Source of the DNA: Leptodactylus fallax
Lineage: Eukaryota > Chordata > Amphibia > Anura > Leptodactylidae
Reading direction: 5' to 3'
Length of the DNA: 64,000 nt
Assembly: GCA_947044405.1 (NCBI GenBank)
Contig: CAMRHE010000035.1
Coordinates: 7,661,501-7,725,500 of the forward strand
Shown one piece after another: positions 1 to 11,273 of this stretch (position 1 is its first letter; each line of letters begins with the position of its first letter). The position numbers and the translations under genes were made by a program. The notes under the pieces were generated by a model that was given only the letters and a program-made list of their open reading frames with translations, was not told the DNA's origin and did not search any database.

Positions 1-106
1 TTCATTCAATGTAAAACTGGTGCATTTTTGCACAAAAAAAAACAAAGCCGGAGTTTTCTGTGCAAAAACACATCCTTAATATAGAAAACACACCGTTATA
101 CAGAAT

Positions 107-1347
107 AATGTCCCATAGTGGTCCCTGCACACGGTATTATGTCCCATAGCGGCCCCTTCAACATGGTATATGTCCCATAGCTGCCTCTGCACACGGCATT
201 TGTCCCATAGCTGCTTCTGCACACAGTATTTGTCCCATAGCATTCCCTGCACACAGTATTTGTCCCATAGCGGCCCCTGCACACAGCAATATGTCCCATA
301 ACGGCCCCTACACACCGTATATGTCCCATAGCAGACCCTGCACACGGTATATGTCCCATAGCAGCCCCTGCACACGGTATTATGCTCTATAGTGGCCCCT
401 GCACACGGTATTATGTCCCATAGCAGCCTCTGCACACGGTATTTGTCCCATAGCGGCCCCTGCACACGGTATTATGTCCCATAGCGGCCCCTACACACAG
501 TATTTGTCCCATAGCTGCCCCTGCACACAGTATTTGTCCCATAGCGGCCCCTGCACACGGTATTATGCTCCATAGTGGCCCCTGCACACGGTATTATGTC
601 CCATAGCAGCCTCTGCACACGGTATTTGTCCCATAGCGGCCCCTGCACACGGTATTATGTCCCATAGCGGCCCCTACACACGGTATTTGTCCCATAGCTG
701 CCCCTGCACACAGTATTTGTCCCATAGCGGCCCCTGCACACGGTATATGTCCCATAGTGGCCCCTGCACATGGTATTATGCTCCATAGTGGCCCCTGCAC
801 ATGGTATTATGCTCCATAGTGGCCCCTGCACACGGTATATGTCCCATAGCGGTCCCTGCACACGGTATTATGCTCCATAGTGGCCCCTGCACACGGTATT
901 ATGCTCCATAGTGGCCCCTGCACACGGTATTATGCTCCATAGTGGCCCCTGCACATGGTATTATGCTCCATAGTGGCCCCTGCACACGGTATTATGCTCC
1001 ATAGTGGCCCCTGCACACGGTATATGTCCCATAGTGGTCCCTGCACACGGTATTATGCTCTATAGTGGCCCCTGCACACGGTATTATGCTTCATAGTGGC
1101 CCCTGCACACGGTATATGTCCCATAGTGGTCCCTGCACACAGTATTATGCTCTATAGTGGCCCCTGCACACGGTATTATGCTCCATAGTGGCCCCTGCAC
1201 ACGGTATATGTCCCATAGTGGCCCCTGCACACGGTATATGTCCCATAGTGGCCCCTGCACACGGTATATGTCCCATAGCGGTCCCTGCACACGGTATTAT
1301 GTCCCATAGTGGCCCCTGCACACAGTATTATGCTCCATAGTGGCCCC
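107..1347. repeat. Minisatellite A, 30-31 bp unit, about 40 copies
   Basis: A head-to-tail array with a core close to GTCCCATAGTGGCCCCTGCA followed by CACGGTAT or CACGGTATT. Units differ mainly by GTCCC versus GCTCC, by C/T changes in the TAGYGG core and by one T in the spacer. The left part is richer in GTCCC units and the right part in GCTCC units, which suggests local homogenisation. Open frames cross the array on the minus strand only because the unit is stop-poor; they show no protein family signature and I do not count them as genes. The array is related to the one at 12958-13305. Confidence 0.95.
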
Positions 1348-1734
1348 AATTTGCCAATGTATTTCAATGGCACCAAGCACACCTGCGATTTTTTTTTCGT
1401 GCGATTTTTTTCATAGGTGCGATTTTCCTGCGATTTTTTTTTTTTTTTTTTTGTGCGATTTTTTTCGTGCGAAAAAATCCCAGAGGAGTGATCTATATGA
1501 CCAATGGGACAGATCACAAAAATATCGCAAGTAGCTGTGATTTTTTTTGGGGTTTTTTTTTTTTTTTCTGCACCCATTGACTTGAATCTAAATATACAAA
1601 AATGTAAATATACAAAAGAACAACTGTTATTTGTTTCCATGCTTTTTATTTTTGTTATGAAAATAATAAAAAAAATACAAGGAATAAAACAATTCCACAC
1701 ATATTTACAATAGGCTGCTGTGGGGGGCTGCGTG
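1348..1734. other. T-rich low-complexity DNA with repeated GCGATTTTTT motifs
   Basis: After the minisatellite come long T runs broken by GTGCGATTTTTT, then an A/T-rich part. It has the look of a degenerate short interspersed element, but I cannot place it in a family. No gene is supported. The GTGTGTGTGTGTG run at about 1731-1743 is a short microsatellite just beyond the end of the piggyBac frame. Confidence 0.5.
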
Positions 1735-1774
1735 TGTGTGTGTGAGTGGCATGTCCTCTTGTGTGACTAGCATT

Positions 1775-2656
1775 TCAGCACTTACTCAGCAGTCTGTCTG
1801 CACTGTCGGAACATACCTGGCACTGCCTGGGTATGTGCCTGGTACATTTGCCACACGTGTATTTGTAGCAGTCAACACATCTCTCAGTTGCACAATTGTT
1901 CGTGCATCGATGGTTGACCTGACACTTCGCCCTTTTGCCAGGGCTGGGTGTGGAAGGTTGTTGCCGAAGGAGTTTCTCCTTGCGTGCCTTCTTTTCAGTC
2001 ACATGAGAGCCACCTAACTCTTTTGCAAGCTCAACCAGGAAGTCCACCCGTCTCTCCTGCACCCCAGTGCATGCCTGATAAAGAACATGAGCATTCAGTG
2101 CTGCCATGTCAATCATGTTGTAGAACACGGCGAATGGCCATCTCCGTGTTCCTGCACGCACGCTGTACTCCCGCACCATTTGGTCCATTACATCCACACC
2201 GCACTTTGTGTGGTTGTATTGTGTGACCGTGTTTGGCTTCCTTTTGTTGGTATCCTTAGTCTCAACCACGCTGTGCATGCTGCTGAGAATGTAGACGGCC
2301 TTCTTTCGTTTGGGTGCATACACTGTCAGTGTGGCATCAGTGGTTGAAAACACCTGAGTGGTGAATTCAGTGCGGTCCATCTGTCTAGCGGATTGAGGAA
2401 TTTCCCGGCGACTCTTGTTGACTGTGCTGAGGATAGTGGTTTTCCGGCTAAGCAGTCATTGTGCAAGTGACAATGATGTAAAGAAATTGTTCATGGTTAC
2501 AGTTCTGCCCTTGTCCATGAATGATTCCATCAGCCTCATCACTACAGTTTCGGACAGTCTCTCCCCGCTGGGACGACTGGGGTCCTTGCCAAGATATGGG
2601 AGGACATTACAGATGTACTTTGATTTCAAGTCGCAGACTACTTTGAGAAGCAGTCA
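1775..2656 (-). pseudogene. piggyBac-type transposase, C-terminal half, broken
   Basis: On the minus strand the frame reads through the end of the DDE domain of a piggyBac (DDE_Tnp_1_7, PGBD-like) transposase. Landmarks are YLGKDPSRPSGERLSE, the NNFFTS segment, KRREIP-like text, then NHTKCGVDVMDQM and a Cys-rich C-terminus with CTNNC, CVDC and CGKC pairs that fits the family's zinc-binding tail. An in-frame TGA at 2456-2458 interrupts it; CGA to TGA is the simplest origin. The catalytic Asp expected in the DNFFTS motif is Asn here (NNFFTS), so even read through the stop it should be inactive. The N-terminal half is missing: homology fades near 2656. I could not identify TTAA-flanked ends, so this is a truncated relic rather than a whole element. 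Confidence 0.85.
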
Positions 2657-2959
2657 CATCCCCCACAGCACAAAAGGCTGCATGCAAATTTGCTAAGGTG
2701 TTAGCAAATATTCCCAGCACAACAATGCAGCTGGGTGGTGGGCAGACACTCAGGAGCAGCTTACATTCTTTTCTTTACACTCTCTTACAAGACCTGAGGT
2801 GGATCAACACAATTCCCCCCTGCAGATTCCTCAGACAATGGCCACATTTACAAATGAAAGGAAATGCTAATTGGAGCCATCAGAGTTGTCAGTTTGGACT
2901 AAGGGTCATTTGACCCTCTTTCAGGACTTGAAGGGGGAGCTCGAAATTTCTGGGACTTC
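2657..2959. other. Unassigned interval
   Basis: Moderately AT-rich DNA between the piggyBac relic and a Tc1 end. I see no coding signal, RNA gene or clear repeat boundary. Confidence 0.4.
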
Positions 2960-3227
2960 TAGTGTTAATTTCAGTGATTTTTTTCCAAATTGTGTGCAAC
3001 CAAATATTAAGTTGAGGATGCCAATAATTTTGTCTGGACCATTTTTGGAGTTTTGCATGAAATTCTATAATTTTTTGCCATTTTTTTCTCTGTTTTTTGT
3101 GTTATTCCAATACACACAAAGGAAATAAACATGTATAACAAAACATGTGTAATTGCAATAAGTTTCAGGGAGAAATATTTTATTTTCTGGAAAAATTCAG
3201 GGGTGCTAACACTTCCAGCCATGACTG
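2960..3227. mobile_element. Tc1 transposon, terminal fragment only
   Basis: The segment ends in GGGGTGCTAACACTTCCAGC followed by CATGACTG and TA, a typical Tc1 terminal repeat followed by its TA target. The noncoding DNA before it resembles the subterminal region of the family at 61710, for example the GCCAATAATTTTGTC stretch followed by GGACCATTTTTGGAGTTTTG. The transposase and the other end are absent, so this is a remnant. Its left limit is approximate. Confidence 0.7.
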
Positions 3228-3731
3228 TATATGGATATTGCTGTTTGTGGGAAAGATAGTAGTCTGATATGGACTTCATGCTTTGTTCATCTCCTCTGAG
3301 GAAAGATTTTAAAGCGTGACTAAACTTTCGGACAACTTTTGATATTCTGGCAGTATTTGTGTCATTAATAAGTTTTGTAATATACTTCATTAACAAATTT
3401 TTTGTCCTTTCTGTGGAAACCTGCATTTTTGCACTCTTTCCCTTGATTCTGTACTGAGAGTTGTTTCTGACTCTCACTGAATGTTACTGTGTATGTAGTA
3501 CGAGCTTGGAGTACGGGGCTGTGTAAAATGTAGAGAATATGAGGACGGAGAAGGGTCACTTCAAACATATAGCTCAAACATTATAAAAACTTGCTTTTGT
3601 CATATGAAAGAGGAGATTCTCTTATTTCATATGACACTAAGGTTACAGTGTTATCTGCATTATTTCCAGAGATATCACTGGTTGAAAACAGTCGGGATTA
3701 GGATATTTATATGCAGCTGTATAACATAATA
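3228..3731. repeat. Interspersed repeat piece (about 3318-3420) in unassigned DNA
   Basis: About 100 bp here, centred on GTCATTAATAAGTTTTGTAA, are clearly similar to 50655-50755 in this window, with a few indels. That makes it an interspersed repeat of unknown class. The rest of the interval shows no gene. Confidence 0.55.
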
Positions 3732-5366
3732 CTGTGCCTTGCGAAAGTATTCGGCCCCCTTGAACTTTTCAACCTTTTGCCACATTTCATGCTTCAAACA
3801 TAAGGATATAAAATTTTAATTTTTTTTGTTGAAGAATCAACAACAAGTGGAACACAATCGTGAAATGGAACGAAATTTACTGGATATTTTAAACTTTTGT
3901 AAAAAATAAAAAACTGTAAAGTGGGTCATGCCAAATTATTCGGCCCCCTTAAGTTAATACTTTGTAGCGCCTCCTTTTGCTGCGATTACAGCTGCAAGTC
4001 GCTTGGGGTATGTCTCTATCAGTTTTGCACATCGAGAGACTGAAATTCTTGCCCATTCTTCCTTGGAAAACAGCTCGAGCTCAGTGAGGTTGGATGGAGA
4101 GCATTTGTGAACAGCAGTTTTCAGCTCTTTCCACAGATTCTCGATTGGATTCAGGTCTGGACTTTGACTTGGCCATTCTAACACCTGGATACGTTTATTT
4201 GTGAACCATTCCATTGTAGATTGTGCTTTATGTTTGGGATCATTGTCTTGTTGGAAGATAAATCTCCATCTCAGTCTCAGGTCTTTTGCAGACTCCAACA
4301 GGTTTTCTTCCAGAATGGTCCTGTATTTGGCTCCATCCATCTTCCCATCAATTTTAACCATCTTCCCTGTCCCTGCTGAAGAAAAGCAGGCCCAAACCAT
4401 GATGCTGCCACCACCATGTTTGACAGTGGGGATGGTGTGTTCAGGGTGATGAGCTGTGTTGTTTTTACGCCAAACATATCGTTTTGCATTGTGGCCAAAA
4501 ATTTCGATTTTGGTTTCATCTGACCAGAGCACCTTCTTCCACATGTTTGGTGTGTCTCCCAGGTGGCTTGTGGCAAACTTTAAACGAGACTTTTTATGGA
4601 TATCTTTGAGAAATGGCTTTCTTCTTGCCACTCTTCCATAAAGGCCAGATTTTAGCAGTGTACGACTGATTGTTGTCCTATGGACAGACTCTCCCACCTC
4701 AGCTGTAGATCTCTGCAGTTCATCCAGAGTGATCATGGGCATCTTGGCTGCATCTCTGATCAGTCTTGTCCTTGTTTGAGATGAAAGTTTAGGAGGACGG
4801 CCGGGTCTTGGTAGATTTGCAGTGGTCTGATACTCCTTCCATTTCAATATGATCGCTTGCACAGTGCTCCTTGGGATGTTTAAAGTCTGGGAAATCTTTT
4901 TGTATCCAAATCCGGCTTTAAACTTCTCCACAACAGTATCACGGACCTGCCTGGTGTGTTCCTTGGTCTTCATGATGCTCTCTGCGCTTTAAACAGAACC
5001 CTGAGGCTATCACAGAGCAGGTGCATTTATACGGAGACTTGATTACACACAGGTGGATTATATTTATCATCATCAGTCATTTAGGACAACATTGGATCAT
5101 TCAGAGATCCTCACTGAACTTCTGGAGTGAATTTGCTGCACTGAAAGTAAAGGGGCCAAATAATATTGGACGCCCCACTTTTCAGTTTTTTATTTTTTAC
5201 AAAAGTTTAAAATAACCAATAAATTTCGTTCCACTTCACAATTGTGTCCCACTTGTTGTTGATTCTTCACCAAAAAAATTACAATTTTATATCCTTATGT
5301 TTGAAGCCTGAAATGTGGCAAAAGGTTGAAAAGTTCAAGGGGGCCGAATACTTTCGCAAGGCACTG
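3732..5366 (-). mobile_element. Complete Tc1/mariner transposon with long IR/DR ends
   Basis: A 1635 bp element flanked by TA on both sides (3730-3731 and 5367-5368). Terminal repeats begin CTGTGCCTTGCGAAAGTATT on the left and CAGTGCCTTGCG on the right, and run about 215 bp each. Each end carries an outer and an inner copy of a direct repeat around TCGGCCCCCTT (left copies near 3751 and 3940), the IR/DR layout known from Sleeping Beauty-like Tc1 elements where transposase binds. It contains one uninterrupted transposase gene. The only visible terminal mismatch is CTG against CAG at the extreme left end. This is the best preserved DNA transposon in the window. Confidence 0.95.
3954..4973 (-). 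CDS. Tc1 transposase, full length, intact DDE triad
   Basis: This 339-residue protein should bind the element's own terminal repeats in the nucleus and catalyse cut-and-paste movement into TA. The N-terminal part (about 1-115) holds the paired-type HTH DNA-binding region, with GYKKISQTLNIPRSTVQAII in the first helix-turn-helix and a GRPPKLS linker like the GRPR-like motif of the family. The catalytic DD34E residues are visible as D152 (LWSDETK), D243 (FQQDNDPKH) and E278 (LNPIENLW). The HGGGSIMVWACFS glycine-rich box is present and the frame ends in GGATKY, as usual. Length matches the family norm of about 340. The start MKTKEHTRQV is the normal family start. I see no stop or frameshift. Activity is an inference from integrity. 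Confidence 0.93.
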   Translation of the reverse strand: MKTKEHTRQVRDTVVEKFKAGFGYKKISQTLNIPRSTVQAIILKWKEYQTTANLPRPGRPPKLSSQTRTRLIRDAAKMPMITLDELQRSTAEVGESVHRTTISRTLLKSGLYGRVARRKPFLKDIHKKSRLKFATSHLGDTPNMWKKVLWSDETKIEIFGHNAKRYVWRKNNTAHHPEHTIPTVKHGGGSIMVWACFSSAGTGKMVKIDGKMDGAKYRTILEENLLESAKDLRLRWRFIFQQDNDPKHKAQSTMEWFTNKRIQVLEWPSQSPDLNPIENLWKELKTAVHKCSPSNLTELELFSKEEWARISVSRCAKLIETYPKRLAAVIAAKGGATKY

Positions 5367-5589
5367 TATGATATAAGAATCCCAATATTTACTTGAAATG
5401 GTGAATGCAGCAGTGCAATTTTTCTATATTCTTTTTGAGTACATTTTTGCTATTGTTAAACTGCTGAGCACCTCCATATTATTGAAAAGGAATCCTCTGT
5501 TTATCAATTCTTGGAGAGAAATATATGTATAAGTGAATAGAGAGGTATGGGTATTGCCACTCAGTATACTTTTTTTTTTAACTACATGA
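5367..5589. other. Unassigned spacer
   Basis: AT-rich DNA after the Tc1 right end, with a T run near 5570. No gene or repeat recognised. Confidence 0.4.
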
Positions 5590-8290
5590 TCACCAGTGGC
5601 AGGAGGTTATTCCTTCAAATAGGCCACTAGGCCTGATGTCCTCCCTGGCACCAGTTGCCTTAGCAACAAAACACCGCTGGGAATAGCCATGGTCCAAACA
5701 AATAGAGCAGCAGCAGAAACCCGAAGCAACCGATCATGCAGAACTGTGGTCAACTGCTAAGACTCCCTACTGGAACCTGGATTGATAAGCAACAAGAAGA
5801 TAGTTTTCACCTATACAGTTTTTATGGTAGAGACCGCTTAATATTTCTTGAGGAGATAAGACATCCTGTCTTAAACGAGGATCTGAGAGGAGACTACTTT
5901 CACACGGCACACAGCTGCGCAACAAAAGGAAGGAGCAACACTGGGTGTTTGAAAAGCAGATTTTGCTGGAATAGTTTTCAGGTGCCATGTCTCATTTGCA
6001 GAGCCTCTAGAGTACCAATACAATGGAAACCCTCCAAAAGTGACCCCATTTTGGAAACTACACCCCTCACAGAATCTATCAAGTCACATAGTGAGCATTT
6101 TTTTATCCCACAGCCGTTTCACAGATTTTATTAATATTGTGTAAATGAAAAGTTACTACAATGTCACTTTATCCCAAATGTTTTCACTTTCACAAGGGGT
6201 TAAAGGAGAAAAAGCACCCCATAGTTTTTAAACAATTGCTCATAAACATAGCATACCCTACATGTGGTCGTAATCTGCTGTATGGATACATGGTGGGGCT
6301 CGGAATAAAAAGAGCTCTATTTGGCTTTTGGAGGGCAGATTTTGCTGGAATAGTTTTCAGGTGCCATGTCACATTTGCAAAGTCCACAGAGTACCAATAC
6401 AATGGAAACCCCCCAAACTGACTCAGTTTTGGAAATGACACCCCTTACAGAATATATCAAGGGGTATAATGAGCAGTTTGACCACACAGCTATTTCACAA
6501 ATGTTATTAACATTGGGACATGAAAATAAAAAATTACTTTTTTTCCAATAAACCATCAATTTGGCCTCAATTTTTAATTTTCACAACAGAACTTCTCCAG
6601 AACACGAGAATATCCCATATATGGTCATAATCTGCTGAGCAGATTTTGCTGGAATAACTTTTGGGTGCCATGTCGCATTTGCAGAGCCCCTAAAGTATCA
6701 GTACAATGGAAACCCCCAAAAAGTGACCCAATTTTAGAAACTACACCCCTCAAGGAATTTCTCAAGGGACATGGTGACCTTTTTGCACTCACAGCTGTTT
6801 CACAGATTTTATTAGCATTGGGATGTAAAAATGAAAAATTACTTTACGTCCTTTTAGCCCCACATTTTTCATTTTTACAAGGGGTTCAAGAAGAAAAAAA
6901 CACAATAGTTTGTTACACAATTTCACCTGAATACGGGAATATCCAATATGTGGTCTTAAACTGCTATATGGGTACATGGTGGTGATCAAAATGGAAAGAG
7001 CGCTATTTGGCTTTTGGAGGACAGATTTTGCTGGAATAGTTTTCAGGTGCCATGTCGCATTTGCAGAGCCCCTAAAGTACCAGTACAATGGAAACCCCAA
7101 AAAGTGACCCCATTTTGGAAACTACACCCCTCAAGGAATTCCTCAAGGGGTATTATCATTTTGTGCTCAAGAGTGCTTTCCAAAAATTAATGTACAAATT
7201 AAAAATTGAATTTTTATACAAATATGCCATTTCAGTGCCTAATATGTTGTGCCCACCTTGTGTCATCAGAGACACGCAATCCTAAAACTATTAAATGAGC
7301 TTTCCAGGGTATAAAAGAGTTGTATATATGGGTGTAAATTGCTTCTTGGGAACACAGCAGGGCTAAGAGGGGAAGGAGCACTGCGCCTTTTAGCTTTTGG
7401 AGCATAGATTTAAAGGGACTTTCTGAACGCCATGTTTTTGCAGAGCCCTGGAGGCGCCAGTAAATTGGAATTCCCCAAGAAGTGATCCCATTTTCTAGGG
7501 GCAATTATAGGGTCTCTGTAAATGTGACATGGCGTCCAAAACCCAACTATTCAAATCTGCTCTCCAAACTGCTGTTTGGGCATAGCCGAGCACAGAAAGA
7601 AAGGAGCACTATTTTGGTTTTTGGATGTCATGCCACTGATTACCAGTAAAGTGGAATCCGCAGACAATGAGACCCCAATTTGGGAAACTACACCACTGAA
7701 GAGATTTTATCAAGCATTTTTAACCCTTGAGTGTTGCATTAATTTAATTTCCAGAAATGAATATGCAGCTGATAATGAGAAGTGAGATATGCCATTTCAG
7801 TGCCCGATATGTTGTGCCCAGCTTGTGTCAGCAGTGACACACTCCAAATACTGTGAAGCGTATTTCAGGTACAACAGTTTTTGAAGCGTTCATCTCTGAT
7901 ACAGTCTGGGCATGTTCATTTCTGGAAAATAAATTAATGCAACACTTGGGGTTAGAAATGTTTACTGTACTCCTGGATAATTTTTTCAGGGGTGTAGTTT
8001 CCAAAATGGGGTCAAATGTAAGGGGATTCCACTTTACAGTCATTTCAGGGCTCTGCTAAAGTGTCATGACATCCAAAAACCAGTCTGTGCTTCAAAAACC
8101 ACATATCACACCTTCCCTTCTTTGCCAGGCAGTGCCCAAACAGCAGTTTATACCCATATTTGACATTAAGTATCTTATCCTGGGTACAACAGTGTCATAC
8201 ATGTGGGCTTAAACTTCAGTTTAGGTACACAGCAGGGCACAGAAGGGAAGGAGCGCTATGTGGCTTTTGGAGCGCAGAATTAGATATTTG
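5590..8290. repeat. Array of a ~380 bp frog-type repeat, with an inverted copy
   Basis: The motif GCAGATTTTGCTGGAATAG opens successive units at about 5956, 6335, 6639 and 7020, with a diverged start at 7402, giving spacings of 379, 304, 381 and 382 bp. Each unit then carries GGTGCCATGTCGCATTTGCA, GTACAATGGAAACCCC and CCATTTTGGAAACTACACCC. A shorter unit lies near 7600-7740. At about 7850-8090 the same sequence appears reversed (GGGGTGTAGTTTCCAAAATG), and a direct piece resumes at about 8227. I cannot assign the family. No coding frame is conserved between units, so short open frames here are chance. Confidence 0.85.
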
Positions 8291-8732
8291 GTATCTTGCT
8301 GACTTCCTCTCATTGCGGCAGGATCAATCAAGTATGTGGGCTCACTGGTCAGACTCCAGACTGCTGAAAATACGTATCGGCACCCCCCCAGATTTTGTCG
8401 CAGGAAGGCCGATGGGGGGAATAATTATAGCGGAACCCCTTAAGCATGATCATGGCATCTGAGGGGTTAAAAACCCCAATCAGAGCTCAGTAATGGAGTG
8501 AGGTGTTAGCTGTAACTGACAGCTAACACCTGCTTCCTACCAATGAGGTCATTGGTCGCTAAAGGGTTTAATGTCATACATTAAAAGTTAAGTATTATTA
8601 TTTTATCTATTTTAGATTACCAATTGGAATTGTGTATAAGCTATTGGTGATCCTCTGTTCTCTATTGGATTTTGATGTGGTATACTGGTATGAAAGGATT
8701 CCTTAAAGGGGGTCTTGATACTGCGCAATGAC
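8291..8732. other. Unassigned interval with a short palindrome
   Basis: Contains AGGTGTTAGCTGTAACTGAC followed by AGCTAACACCT, a small inverted repeat near 8500-8530, and a GGTT-rich segment typical of degenerate interspersed repeats. No gene. Confidence 0.4.
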
Positions 8733-9175
8733 TTAAAGGGGTTGTCCAGGCAAAAATGGACAACCCTTTTAAAGTTTAAATAAGCTGGGGGCAGTGAAAA
8801 AAAAAATGCATACTCACCTGTTCCCATTGCTTCGATGTCCTCCGGTGTCCTCCCGTGTCATTTGCTCCGGCATTGTGCTGAAACCTCACGTGACCACTGA
8901 GGCCAATCAGTGAAGGGCCTGAATGTCACTACCTGTGACATCACGGGTCCTCTTCCTCAGGCCTGCTGAGGCCACTAATTGGCCTCATCAGTCACGTGAC
9001 CGCTGAGGCCAATCAGCGGCTTCAGCACGACGCCGGAAGAGACCCAGGAGAGCAAACAAACCAGGAGGCAAGGGATGACAACGGAGCAACTGGGACAGGT
9101 GAATATATATATTATTTTATCTTTTTCACTGCCCGTATTTAAACTTTAAAAATTTAGTCTGGACAACCCCTTTAA
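8733..9175. mobile_element. Palindromic non-autonomous element flanked by TTAA
   Basis: The 443 bp unit begins TTAAAGGGGTTGTCC and ends GGACAACCCCTTTAA. The inverted ends and TTAA at both borders fit a piggyBac-type miniature element (MITE). Inside are further inverted copies of CACGTGACCACTGAGGCCAA and CACGTGACCGCTGAGGCCAA around a TTGGCCTCA core, so the middle can also fold. A related terminal piece (ACAACCCCTTTAAAAGG) occurs at about 18250. It encodes nothing and would need transposase in trans. Superfamily is inferred from the TTAA borders only. Confidence 0.75.
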
Positions 9176-9275
9176 TGAATTATCCGTCATTTTTTCGGAT
9201 AAAACATATGCAAAACAGCACTAGACACCTACCTTCAAAGGGGCCTTTAGGGAGTTGACTTCGGTCTATAAAGAA

Positions 9276-11273
9276 TAATCAAACACAAAAAAGGGCTAAT
9301 AACTAAGCATGGAAAACTCTGTAGATCATGTAAAACCATAGAACACCATAATAGCATGACCACAAAAAAACAATAAAATAATATCATTTTATTAACGTAA
9401 ATAATGAAACAAACATATATGGGGAGATAAATAATGAAGGTACACCATAATAACGATAGGGAGGGAAATGGGGGCCACAATGATAATAAATAGGGGATAT
9501 ATACCGCTGGTACAAATAAATATGTATAAGGATGGTTGAAAGCAACCTATATAGCACTATATATGCATAAACATACCACAAACAGTATAATAGCACAAAG
9601 AAATCTAGTAAATACTAGAAAAATGGAAATAAATATAAACATAATAAGCCACCATTATAACCTCAACCTCAGACGGCTTCATCAAGGGGGCGTGTGGCAT
9701 GGTCAAACAGCTTAGTTTAAATATACAGCAATGTCCAATCCACTAAAGCACACATATCACATGTAAAAACACACTTTAATACTAAATGATGATATGAAAC
9801 AACATGGCAAATCACTAAGAGACTAAAGCTCCATGATGACAATGCATAGTAATGCTAAAGGCATTGAAACAATATAACCCCCATTAATTGCGGGAGTACA
9901 TTCTGTCAAGGATAAATGAAAGTAAATTGTAAAAAGCGGTAAAGCAGCGCATTCGCGGAGGTTAGTGCATGTCATCGCGAGATCTCGCATTATAATAACC
10001 AAGCCCCGTGTATGCGCTAAATAATACCGCTGCATCAACACCAAGAAGTACAAAACATACAATGAGCGCCTGCGCGAAAAAAGGGGACAATATAAATAAC
10101 TTATGCATAAAAAAGATAAAAGTAATGTGAGAGAAATAAAATGGTGAAAGAAAGTGAAAAAAAGTGAAAAAAAGTGCAAGTGCAAAGTGAAACATGCAGT
10201 GATGAAAAAGTGCCTTAAAATGATGTCAGAAATTACATATAATAAAGTATGCAAAATATAAGAACAATATTAAAATGTACAAAAATACAAGTGTAAATAG
10301 TGTTTATAATACTGATGATAACAGTGTAAACAATATAAATACTATATGATAATAATCATAAAGGTATATGCAAAAAAAAAAAAAATGTTATTGTTCTTTT
10401 CTTAATATGGTCCCCAAGTTGCATTTTCTAAAACAGGTGCAAAACGTGTGGGAAAGGAGCAATTCTTCATATAACACTCAGGACACATCAGCAAGACAAA
10501 TCTACAAAAAACATAAAAAAAATTTTTTAAAACCATGTTAAAAGACCATACAACACAATAGGTCAACTGGGAGCTCAAGCAACCAAAATAATCAATCAAT
10601 CAAAGATAACTACAGAAAAGGTGCAAAACTAATTTGTTCATTTAGGCCAGAGGGTTGTATAGTTTTAAGTGTAAAAATCCATTTGCACTCTTTTTGTGCA
10701 AGGATTTGTTTCCAATTACCCATCCTGGGTCCCATTTTTATTCCATCAATAGCTAGTACTCTAAATCCAGTTGGATCAGAGTTATGGAACAACTTGAAAT
10801 GTTTGGGAATAGTTTTAAGTGAAGAAACATCCTCACAATTTTGAGATGTGATAATCCCCAAAACATTTTCACGGACGCGTCTACGAAGCTCACGAGTTGT
10901 AAGACCAATGTAAATTAAACCACATGGGCATGTCGCATGATAAACCACTCCCATTGAATGACAAGAAAAATGGGAGAGAATGCGAAACCGTCGTATCCCA
11001 TCACTACCAACAAATTCACAGCCCGAATCAATATTTGTACAGGCGACACACTTGCCACATGGATGACAACCGTTTTTGGGACCAGAACCACCGAACAAAG
11101 AACTAACAGTTCTACCAGGAAAATGGCTCCATACCAACATGTCCCGCAGATTCCTTGAACGACGATACGTGATGGAAGGGCGTGGCCCTACATAACGTCT
11201 AACAATGGGATCACATGTAAGTATGCCCCAATATTTCCTCAAAATCCGATGTGCCTGAAAAGAACAAATTAGT
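9276..11273 (-). mobile_element. 5'-truncated Penelope-like retroelement
   Basis: On the minus strand, the C-terminal GIY-YIG coding part (10610-11242) is followed by about 1.3 kb of noncoding 3' DNA containing CCCTTGATGAAGCCGTCTGA at about 9668. The reverse transcriptase part is absent, which fits 5' truncation during target-primed insertion. The 13 bp sequence GGTCTATAAAGAA occurs at 9263-9275 and 11274-11286, just outside these limits, and is a candidate target duplication. A local 22 bp duplication around AAGAACAAATTAGTG at the right border blurs the exact end. The 3' DNA is AT-rich and has no gene. Confidence 0.65.
10610..11242 (-). pseudogene. Penelope-like element protein, C-terminal GIY-YIG endonuclease part
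   Basis: The open frame of about 210 residues matches the connector and GIY-YIG nuclease end of Penelope-like element proteins, which nick DNA for target-primed reverse transcription. Seen in order: a RPSITYRRSRNLRD linker (about 21-34), a Cys-rich CGKCVAC segment (62-68), the GIY-YIG core as VVYHATCPCGLIYIG (99-113) with TTRELRRRV following, HF-LFH residues near 148-153, and a candidate catalytic Glu in QKECKWIF (about 185). It closes with PSGLNEQISF, a family-typical tail. There are no internal stops in this part, but the reverse transcriptase upstream is missing, so the gene is incomplete and non-autonomous. Confidence 0.85.

Noticed and set aside
107..1347. CRISPR-like array
   Set aside because: Units are contiguous with no unique spacers, and the DNA is eukaryotic; it is a minisatellite.
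3007..3477. 156-codon minus-strand frame as a small membrane protein
   Set aside because: Part of it translates a Tc1 terminal repeat (3150-3227) and its noncoding neighbour; no independent support.
9668..9690. Hammerhead core in the Penelope-like 3' region at 9276-11273
   Set aside because: TTGATGAAG resembles the start of the core, but no following stem and GAAA could be found in the expected place.
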